This document shows positions 47,001-56,200 of a stretch of DNA of 64,000 nt, piece after piece. Below the pieces are notes generated by a model that saw nothing but the letters and a program-made list of their open reading frames with translations, had not been told where the DNA came from and searched no databases. Source of the stretch: Steromphala cineraria. Taxonomy: Eukaryota > Mollusca > Gastropoda > Trochida > Trochidae. Each line of letters opens with the position of its first letter. The stretch's first letter is position 1. Location: assembly GCA_916613615.1 (NCBI GenBank), contig OU744735.1:57404082-57468081 (forward strand). The letters are read 5' to 3'. The translations under genes were made by a program, and so were the position numbers.

Positions 47001-50000
47001 CTTGATTTTCATAGTATTCTATACGACTTTCTTTTGATGCAATGATGTACAAAAACAAAATCTGAAATTTAACTGCTTATATTTTACTATCCTGCTACAT
47101 CAGCGTATATGTCTCCGCTTATGCTACAACCTATCCCCTGATATCCTCCTATGGTCTTCTGTCGTATCGTTGACGGGTGGTTGCCCAGCGCTATTTATAG
47201 CCTGTCTGTTTACAGTCAGAATATTTCGAACTCCATACACTGTTGTCTAGTGATGACGCACTTGAAAATCTAAGAGCGCGCGATTTGGAGCTTAGCGGGA
47301 GACTGCAGTGAGAATCAGATTTATTATCTAATAGCACTCCCATTGGTTAATTTGCATCACGAGGTGAGCACGCGGAACGAAGCCAAGAAACTGGTTTGCC
47401 GCTATCGCTGAAAGGGCATCATTTGATTGGCTTGCTATATATAGCGATACGACAGAAGACTATAGGTTGTAGCGTTAGCGGAGACATATACGCTGATGAT
47501 GCAGGATGATATTTTACGAAAACGTTAAATATGTGAAGAAAGCAAATTAATGACGACACATTTTTTACAGAATGGACAAAACCGGTCTTCGTCTACCTAA
47601 TCTGGATATTGAGGTAATTGTATAATAAAAAATTCACTGCAAATACATTGTATGTGGCAATACTAGGTGACAATGAAAATGTTAATTGGGGTATTGATAT
47701 GGCGCTCATATAGGAGTCCCTCACAACACTTACAGACCAGCTCCACCAACCACAACCAGGTACCCAGGCAGTAGCAGAATGCCTGGCCATAGCATGCATT
47801 TGATACAGTTTACCACATTGTTGCCGAATTCAAAATCATCATGGTAAGCCGTCGACAATTAGTCCAATTGTTTTCTTTTTAAAATCTCATTAAAGGGACA
47901 GTAGCACGTATTTAGGGGGAATGTAAGGTTTTAGGTGAATCTTCATACTTTGTCTTCTGACTAAGGATAATTTTTTGTCATGAGATTTTTGACACTATCA
48001 AAGTAATACATTTAGCATTAACGTACAATTATCAGTGAACATTTTAAAATATAAATTTATCAAAAAACGTGCTACTGCCCCTTTAAGATATGTAGAAACC
48101 TATACTCTATCCCGCGGTCTCTCATGCGTGGGTTTGATCTTTTATTGGTGAGGTTGAAGATAAAAGATTGATAAATTTATCAAAAAACGTGCTACTGCCC
48201 CTTTAAGATATGTAGAAACCTATACTCTATCCCGCGGTCTCTCATGCGTGGGTTTGATCTTTTATTGGTGAGGTTGAAGATAAAAGATTGATGTTTACAT
48301 AACAAATAAGACAAAATATGGAACAAATTCATCGAGTATCTAGAGACAACACTGACATGCGGTCACTTTAGACTTTATAAGTTATTTAATGCAATAAGAA
48401 TGTCATACGTTCGTTAAATTGATTAAAGTTTCACTGACACTTAGTTGACCTAGGCATAACGCATGTTCATCTAGTAGTTTTGGATACCTACACGTAAAAT
48501 CTCTCACTAAAATCTCATCTCTCTCTAAAATATTGGATGTAAGAACATTATCTTTTCTTTTACTTTTGATAAATATTTAAATAAATACTCCAAGACAATA
48601 TTTGATGTCAGAACATTATACTTTCTGTAAACTATTGATAAAGGTTTCACTGACTAAGTTAAGGCATATTAACAGCTACTTCTTTATAGGTTTAGGTATG
48701 AACTTCAAGACAAATATTGGATGTAAGAACGTTATACATTTTCTTTGAACTAATGATAAATATTTCGCTCACTTTAAGTTGAGGTAGAAGTGCAGCGAGT
48801 TCATCGTAGGGTCGGGTATCGAATCCAAGACAATTATTGGATGTAAGAAATTATCACATTGAACTATTGGGGTTTCGCTGATTTTAAGTTGAGGCAGACG
48901 TACAGCGAGTTCATCATAGGGTATATATTCGATGTAAGAACGTTACATTTTCTTTGAACTAATGACAAATATTTCGCTGACTGAAAGCTGAGCCAGACGT
49001 ACAGCGAGTTCATCATAGGGTCGGGGATCGACTCCAAGACGTTCCTGGACCCCGCCATGTCTGCCTACAGAGACTACCTCTACAACAACTTCGAGTGGGC
49101 GGTGCCTGATGGCTTCCAGTGGCAACAGTCGCAACGTAAAGAGGTACCGAGTTATCTCCCTTTGCTAGTAAGCTTTAACATTGTGCCAAGCAGGCGGAAA
49201 GGCGGTGTGTGGTTTCGAAAAAGGGTGAGAGTAGGCCTATGTTGCAAATAGGGGGATCCAAGAAATAACACTGTTCCTACGATATTGTTTTCACTCTGAT
49301 GAAAACATTGGCAAAATTTTGTTTAATCAAAATTGTCTAGAAATAATGGTTTATAGCATTGAGGTAAACTTGACATGTTCGTTGATTTAAGAAAAAACGC
49401 CTTTCTCTGCAAAAAGAAAAGTTTCACAAACGCACCCTAAATACGACAATACTGTCACGTTACATGGACGCGTACGGTATGAAAAGGTTATGGAGGCAGT
49501 AGAACGCTTTTTTAGGTCAACAAAAAAATACCCATGGCAAAATAGCATTTTAAAATTCAAAAGTGGCATCGAACCTCGGAATATTTCTGTTCTGTATCCT
49601 TAACCGATTTACCTACCTGCAATCATTAAACAACGTTTATTTATACACGTTGTTTACTTCTATGTATTTTATATTGTTCTCAGGTTACACAATTGGTATT
49701 TTTTAGAACCAAATGAATAAATGGGAAAGTTTCTATGAAATGCTGTTTTGTGTATGCTTTCCACAACTTAGAGTTTGTTCGTTGCAGTCACATATTGAGC
49801 TTGAACTCCTCTCGGCAGTCGTCTGAATTTGTTTTCATTTCGTAATTCAGCATCAATGTTTCTGTGCCTTTTAACTCATTCTCAATATTCACGGCAAACT
49901 TATATGAATAACATGTTTTTTATATTTGATTCAGGGTAATGTGGATTACAGCAAGGTCAACAAAACTGTCGACATTCTTATCGCCCATGGGTGAGGAGCA

Positions 50001-52354
50001 GTCTGATTAAAATAGACCGTACTCCGAGGAATAAAATATCAAAAATATTGTCTCTATCGGGGCTCGAACCAGACAGAACATCCTCTCTGAATGAGAGGAA
50101 AGCCGGGCTGGTTGAAGTTCAAAGCCCACTAGAGACAATATTTTTACACTTTTTTTCCTCGAATCACAGTCGATTTTAATCAGACTGGGGTGAGGAGTTA
50201 CAGTTCGTTATCAAACTGTGTTCAATGTTAGTAATATGTCTTCAGAGTATCTGCGCTGGATTAACTACATTATGTATATGGTTGGAATTCAGTGATTTGT
50301 TCTGATTGAAATTAATGCTTCATTTCGTGTGTAATTCTGGGTGATATAAGTGTCGATCTTCTTCTACTCCAGTGAGAACGTCATGCATGTATGCAACTTG
50401 TTCTGGTGGAACCCTTCTTCCTACGCATAGTATAAAACGCCTGTTTGCAGACTGCCAGTTTTATGCCTTGCTGCAGACCCTTGAGTTTTATGTGCTTGCT
50501 CTCTTGTCTGTAGAGGCACTATAGCAGCACAGAAAGGTAAAGGGTCTGAAGCAAGGCATACATTAAAGGTCGGAAACTGGCGTTTTAGGCTTTGCTTAGG
50601 AAGATCAATTTAAGGTCAAATATAATTTTTTTGGAGCGATAAAAACAACCGTCTGTACCCATTCCGGATATATGTAGTCTTAATATGGAGTAACGTTTGC
50701 CGCAAATGGTCATAATGAGTTTATAGTGAAATAGATTCCAGTAGCTTAACCATGATATCACTTCAAACACTTCTCACTTCGCCGAGCATGTGGTGTGTCG
50801 AACCTCAAACTTGAAACTCGGATGTGGCATAATTTTTTTCTCTTTACACTAGCTTATAAACAGGATATTAAGCCTACAACATATCAGTCTGATTAAAATC
50901 GGCCTAGTTCCGAGGAATTAAATATTCAAAATATTTACTCTATTGAGATATGAAGTCTTTATACTCGGGCCTAGTGGAGAGGAAACCTATGGAAATAAAA
51001 GTTCAATTCTCGAAAGTTAATAGTTTAAAACGTTAATTCCTCGGAACTAAGCCGATTTTAATCATTATTATTAATAATTAGTAAAGACACAGAGTCTATT
51101 GTTCACTTATTTTGGGAATGCACCAGTGTAAGCCCCGTTTGGAATGATCTGAAAGATTGGCTGTTTTCTGAAGCTCAGATAAATATTAATATAGCAATGG
51201 AAATGGTGTTTCTTGGTTACACCCAACGAAATAACAATCCTTTAAACGTTATCATAACTATCATTAAATACCACATTTTTAACAGGAGAGCGCAACACAA
51301 AAGACCAAATTTCAAGGAGATCAAACGGGAGCTTGCAAACTACTATGAATTAACAAAATATGCAGCAACTTTGAATTCAGATGTAAATTCATTTAACAAG
51401 TTTTGGTCAAGCTGTCACCTACTTTTCAGATGATTGTTCACAATTGTAATATGTATGCGCAAATAATGTAAAATGCAACAAAAATAAAAAATTACAAAAA
51501 AAAACCAAAAACAATTTAATCCGACTGCCAGCACATATACGTCTATACGTAAAGCGTTCAGGTAAAGCGGTTTGGTGTAAGATCATTTCCAGAGCGGCTA
51601 TTTAGCCACTTCAGATCTGAAAAAAAGATTTCCATTCTCGATATCCTTAAGGCTATTCTGTGGGTTTCTGCTTCAGTGGTCGGGTGAGCCTTTACGTCTA
51701 CTGAAAAAAAAATAATTGAAAAATGTGACCGTAAGTAAGATTGGATTCTCGATCAAATCCCTCTTTTAGACAAAACCCCTTGAAAGTAAGTATACATGTA
51801 TCATGTTACCCTAGTGGACGCAAAGGTTCCCCTCCCAATAACCGGACCCTGATCTATCTGAGAGGTTCATGGTTTCATTCCTAATTAAATCATTTCTCAG
51901 AAGAGCCCTTGAAAACCATAATTTGTACAGTTTAGTTGTAGAATGTTTGTAGAAATCATAACCAAAGTGGTGATGCCAAGATTTCTTCAAAATTCTTTGC
52001 AAGATTTCTTCAAAATTCTTTGAAAGATTTCTTCAACCTTCTTTGCAAGATTTTTTCAAAATTCTTTGCAAGATTTCTTCAAAATTCTATGCAAGATTTC
52101 TTCAAAATTCTTTGCAAGATTTCTTCAAACTTCTTTGAAAGATTTCTTCAAAATTCTTTGCAATGTTCCCAAAATTCTGAACAGTATTGCCAGTCCAGCC
52201 TTTCTCGACAATGCAGGATGAAGATTGAAGCGCACAACATATTCTGGGACAACGCCAAGCACATCCCAACATGGTTCCAGAACAAGACAAGCACGGAGAT
52301 GAGGCAGATCATGGCCACGAGAACAGCCCAACTGGTCGCCGGATTTAAAGGAAG
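44041..52354 (+). CDS. Secreted carbohydrate-binding GH10 (endo-1,4-beta-xylanase-type) protein, 5' part
   Basis: Eight coding exons: 44041-44219, 45270-45415, 45921-46013, 46588-46744, 47571-47613, 48988-49143, 49935-49990, 52217-52354. Phases fit at all seven junctions (968 nt, 322 codons plus 2 nt). It starts with a signal peptide (MLIQVLLLVVLLGTGSC). LLKNGDFEKP, GTGWHAIGGDYLVPQ and VEFLIDDAVLEEIP follow, a beta-sandwich carbohydrate-binding module of the CBM4/9/22 type. The GH10 barrel then begins (DARIETHRKANLTIRM, TYSEFIIGSGI, EAHNIFWDNAKHIPTWFQ). The exons with the acid/base WDVNNE motif and the nucleophile Glu were not found, so the gene runs off the window after an intron of at least 11.6 kb. 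In animals such proteins would act outside cells on xylan-like polysaccharide. Whether this copy is catalytically competent cannot be judged. Confidence 0.88.
44184..44812 (+). repeat. 48-bp tandem array of exon 1 donor, 13 copies
   Basis: The last about 36 nt of exon 1 (CAGACACCACAGTGTGCTTA then TATCTCACAG) and the first about 12 nt of the intron are repeated. Donor GTs are at 44220, 44268, 44316, 44364, 44414, 44462, 44510, 44558, 44606, 44654, 44702, 44750 and 44798. Eleven copies read CAG|GTAAGT or CAG|GTGAGT, and two read CAG|GTTAGT. The period is 48 bp except one 50-bp unit. The rest of the intron (44813-45269) shows nothing. Confidence 0.97.
45466..45920 (+). repeat. Dispersed repeat copy in GH10 gene intron 2
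   Basis: The segment 45471-45570 (AAGTATAATTTTTTTGAGCG, ATTCCGGATATATGTAG, CCCGTAGCTTAAC) recurs at 50612-50750 in another intron of the same gene. Nothing else is recognised to 45920. Confidence 0.7.
46014..46587 (+). other. GH10 gene intron 3, nothing recognised
   Basis: Plain intron sequence with proper GTGGGT donor and TTCCAG acceptor. Confidence 0.5.
47092..47512. mobile_element. About 420-bp MITE, same family as 9736-9827
   Basis: TCAGCGTATATGTCTCCGCT and TCTTCTGTCGTATCG at the left are repeated inverted at the right (CGATACGACAGAAGAC, AGCGGAGACATATACGCTGA), giving arms of about 70 bp. It lies in intron 4 and ends about 60 bp before exon 5. Confidence 0.9.
47890..48086. mobile_element. 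About 197-bp MITE, same family as 17969-19579
   Basis: Termini TTAAAGGGACAGTAGCACGT and ACGTGCTACTGCCCCTTTAA. Subterminal TTTAGCATTAACGTAC is shared with the larger copy. It lies in intron 5 of the GH10-type gene. Confidence 0.9.
48051..48292. repeat. Perfect 120-bp tandem duplication
   Basis: Two copies (48051-48170 and 48171-48290) show no mismatch. The unit starts inside the MITE right end and extends into unique sequence, so the duplication is later than the insertion. Confidence 0.97.
48430..49040 (+). repeat. Decaying 100-120-bp repeat series ending on the exon 6 acceptor
   Basis: Exon 6 starts at 48988 with CTGAGCCAGACGTACAGCGA then GTTCATCATAGGGTCGGG. Upstream copies of the same junction begin at 48889, 48779 and 48659, with a very worn one at about 48444. 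Each is preceded by an AG (TTTTAAG, TTTAAG, CTAAG) and by TTCGCTGA or TTTCACTGA. Between copies, ATTGGATGTAAGAACGTTA recurs. Identity to the exon falls with distance. The copy at 48779 has acquired a TAG. Confidence 0.92.
49144..49934 (+). other. GH10 gene intron 6, nothing recognised
   Basis: No repeat or gene is seen in this intron. Confidence 0.5.
49999..50187. mobile_element. 189-bp MITE inserted 8 bp into an intron, duplicating the donor
   Basis: Termini CAGTCTGATTAAAAT and ATTTTAATCAGACTG. The interior is also largely self-complementary (AAAAATATTGTCTCTA against TAGAGACAATATTTTT). The 10-bp direct repeats GGGTGAGGAG at 49989-49998 and 50188-50197 are the target site duplication and contain the exon 7 splice donor GG|GTGAGG. 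The segment CTCGAACCAGACAGAACATC and neighbours resemble the 3' half of a tRNA in reverse, possibly by chance. Confidence 0.95.
50425..50595. mobile_element. 171-bp MITE-like hairpin
   Basis: GCATAGTATAAAACGCC at the left and GGCGTTTTAGGCTTTGC at the right are imperfect inverted copies. Inner arms (ATGCCTTGCTGCAGACCCTT against AAGGGTCTGAAGCAAGGCAT) also pair. Confidence 0.88.
50885..51064. mobile_element. Second copy of the CAGTCTGATTAAAAT MITE, right end truncated
   Basis: It starts CAGTCTGATTAAAATCGGC, and the arm CTAGTTCCGAGGAATTAA is answered by TTAATTCCTCGGAACTAAGC. The last bases GACTG are missing where the LINE fragment begins. Confidence 0.9.
51074..51520 (+). mobile_element. 5'-truncated non-LTR retrotransposon, C-terminal end with poly(A)-like tail
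   Basis: The frame 51080-51433 reads KDTESIVHLFWECTSVSPVW, the zinc-knuckle-like HLFWEC motif near the C-terminus of LINE ORF2, then NNNPLNVIITIIKYHIFNRR and FNKFWSSCHLLFR before a stop. An A-rich tail (51475-51515) closes the element. It abuts the MITE above and lies in sense orientation in intron 7. It is a dead fragment. Confidence 0.85.
51521..51977 (+). other. GH10 gene intron 7 segment, nothing recognised
   Basis: No repeat family or exon is seen. Confidence 0.45.
51978..52163 (+). repeat. 23-bp minisatellite before exon 8, about 8 copies
   Basis: The unit is AAGATTTCTTCAAAATTCTT plus TGC. It is pyrimidine-rich and each copy contains TTCTTTGCAAG, which looks like a weak 3' splice site. 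The array stops 53 bp before the true acceptor at 52215-52216. Confidence 0.93.
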
Positions 52355-53255
52355 GTGGGCTGTGGTTCAGTTCTTTTATTTTAGCTTTGAATAATGCAAA
52401 TTTTTATTCATAAATTTCTTCGTAAATTTATACAAAATGGAAAATGGAAAATTTGAGTAATTATAGATTTTGAATTATACATTTTTATTTCACTTTTACA
52501 GTACAAAGTTAACATACAAGGGAATCACGGAATTGCAGTTGCGATCATACACACATGTATACATGATTAGTAATTATATTTCTTCATGAACCACCTTATT
52601 AGATAATCAAAACTGATAGTGTCCAGTGTCAATAAAACATTTATGCTAAACGGTAAAGACAATTTTTATGAATAATTTTATGATAACTCGATACAAATGT
52701 CCTCGTTGATCTAATATACTTTCACCCCGGGGTCTTTTTTTCAGGACATTCGGTACTAAAATCACCCGCTCTTGATTCTTTAAGATTAATCAATAACCAA
52801 AGGGTTGTATGCTGGAAACACTTGGTTAGTATTTATGTTGACGCATGATTAGGTTTAAAAACTGGTTGGAATCGAAAGCTTAGATTAGAAACCAGTAACG
52901 TAGATCATGGCAACATTCAGCCCCGGGGTATCCGAAGATCGATGCATAACTTGCATGGTATAAACCCAGCCTCTTCATTTTTAAGTTTGCTGAATTTCTA
53001 ATAGTTACTCTAAGTTGATTTTAACACTTTACTTTAATCTGAGGTTTAACTACAAGCCAGAGGTTAACCACTGTTGAACTTTAACCTCTAGGTCACGTCA
53101 TGTTAGGCTTAAGCTTTTAGAAATCCCTACAAAATTCTTCTTCCAAGTCGATAATCTCATTGCAAGTTTTATTATGTATGCTACTTTATCTTAAATATTT
53201 CAGAAATTGATAAATTATGATAGCGAACGAATCAAACCTATGCACTGTAGTGAGG
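52355..53255 (+). other. Start of GH10 gene intron 8
   Basis: The donor is AAGGAAG|GTGGGC. No exon or repeat family is recognised before the 42-bp array. Confidence 0.5.
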
Positions 53256-56200
53256 GACTCTACCATACAAACACAGATGATGACTGTGACTGCTCGAGAC
53301 TCTACCATACAAACACAGATGATGACTGTGACTGCTAGAGACTCTACCATACAAACACAGATGATGACTGTGACTGCTCGAGACTCTACCATACAAACAC
53401 ATATGATGACTGTGAGTGCTCGAGACTCTACCATACAAACACAGATGATGACTGTGACTGCTCGAGACTCTACCATACAAACACATATGATGACTGTGAG
53501 TGCTCGAGACTCTACCATACAAACACAGATGATGACTGTGAGTGCTCGAGACTCTACCATACAAACACAGATGATGACTGTGAGTGCTCGAGACTCTACC
53601 ATACAAACACAGATGATGACTGTGACTGCTCGAGACTCTACCATACAAACACAGATGATGGCTGTGACTGCTCGAGACTCTACCATACAAACACAGATGA
53701 TGACTGTGACTGCTCGAGACTCTACCATACAAACACAGATGATGACTGTGACTGCTAGAGACTCTACCATACAAACACAGATGATGACTGTGACTGCTCG
53801 AGACTCTACCATACAAACACAGATGATGACTGTGACTGCTCGAGACTCTACCATACAAACACAGATGATGACTGTGACTGCTCGAGACTCTACCATACAA
53901 ACACAGATGATGACTGTGACTGCTAGAGACTCTACCATACAAACACAGATGATGACTGTGACTGCTCGAGACTCTACCATACAAACACAGATGATGACTG
54001 ACTGCTCGAGACTCTACCATACAAACACAGATGATGACTGTGAGTGCTCGAGACTCTACCATACAAACACAGATGATGACTGTGACTGCTCGAGACTCTA
54101 CCATACAAACACAGATGATGACTGTGAGTGCTCGAGACTCTACCATACAAACACAGATGATGACTGTGAGTGCTCGAGACTCTACCATACAAACACAGAT
54201 GATGACTGTGACTGCTCGAGACTCTACCATGCAAACACAGATGATGACTGTGATTGCTAGAGACTCTACCATACAAACACAGATGATGACTGTGACTGCT
54301 CGAGACTCTACCATACAAACACATATGATGACTGTGAGTGCTCGAGACTCTACCATACAAACACAGATGATGACTGTGAGTGCTCGAGACTCTACCATAC
54401 AAACACAGATGATGACTGTGACTGCTCGAGACTCTACCATACAAACACAGATGATGACTGTGAGTGCTCGAGACTCTACCATACAAACACAGATGATGAC
54501 TGTGACTGCTAGAGACTCTACCATACAAACACAGATGATGACTGTGACTGCTCGAGACTCTACCATACAAACACAGATGATGACTGTGACTGCTAGAGAC
54601 TCTACCATACAAACACAGATGATGACTGGGACTGCTCGAGACTCTACCATACAAACACAGATGATGACTGTGAGTGCTCGAGACTCTACCATACAAACAC
54701 AGATGATGACTGTGAGTGCTCGAGACTCTACCATACAAACACAGATGATGACTGTGAGTGCTCGAGACTCTACCATACAAACACAGATGATGACTGTGAC
54801 TGCTCGAGACTCTACCATGCAAACACAGATGATGACTGTGATTGCTAGAGACTCTACCATACAAACACAGATGATGACTGTGACTGCTCGAGACTCTACC
54901 ATACAAACACATATGATGACTGTGAGTGCTCGAGACTCTACCATACAAACACATATGATGACTGTGAGTGCTCGAGACTCTACCATACAAACACAGATGA
55001 TGACTGTGACTGCTCGAGACTCTACCATACAAACACAGATGATGACTGTGACTGCTAGAGACTCTACCATACAAACACAGATGATGACTGTGACTGCTCG
55101 AGACTCTACCATACAAACACAGATGATGACTGTGACTGCTCGAGACTCTACCATACAAACACAGATGATGACTGTGAGTGCTCGAGACTCTACCATACAA
55201 ACACAGATGATGACTGTGAGTGCTCGAGACTCTACCATACAAACACAGATGATGACTGTGACTGCTCGAGACTCTACCATGCAAACACAGATGATGACTG
55301 TGATTGCTAGAGACTCTACCATACAAACACAGATGATGACTGTGACTGCTCGAGACTCTACCATACAAACACATATGATGACTGTGAGTGCTCGAGACTC
55401 TACCATACAAACACATATGATGACTGTGACTGCTCGAGACTCTACCATACAAACACAGATGATGACTGTGACTGCTCGAGACTCTACCATACAAACACAG
55501 ATGATGGCTGTGACTGCTCGAGACTCTACCATGCAAACACAGATGATGACTGGGACTGCTCGAGACTCTACCATACAAACACATATGATGACTGTGAGTG
55601 CTCGAGACTCAACCATACAAACACAGATGATGGCTGTGAGTGCTCGAGACTCTACCATACAAACACAGATGATGACTGTGACTGCTCGAGACTCTACCAT
55701 ACAAACACAGATGATGACTGTGACTGCTCGAGACTCTACCATACAAACACAGATGATGGCTGTGACTGCTCGAGACTCTACCATACAAACACAGATGATG
55801 ACTGGGACTGCTCGAGACTCTACCATACAAACACAGATGATGACTGTGACTGCTCGAGACTCTACCATACAAACACAGATGATGGCTGTGACTGCTCGAG
55901 ACTCTACCATGCAAACACAGATGATGGCTGTGACTGCTCGAGACTCTACCATACAAACACAGATGATGACTGTGACTGCTCGAGACTCTACCATACAAAC
56001 ACAGATGATGACTGTGACTGCTCGAGACTCTACCATGCAAACACAGATGATGACTGTGAGTGCTCGAGACTCTACCATACAAACACAGATGATGACTGGG
56101 ACTGCTCGAGACTCTACCATACAAACACATATGATGACTGTGACTGCTCGAGACTCTACCATACAAACACAGATGATGACTGTGACTGCTCGAGACTCTA

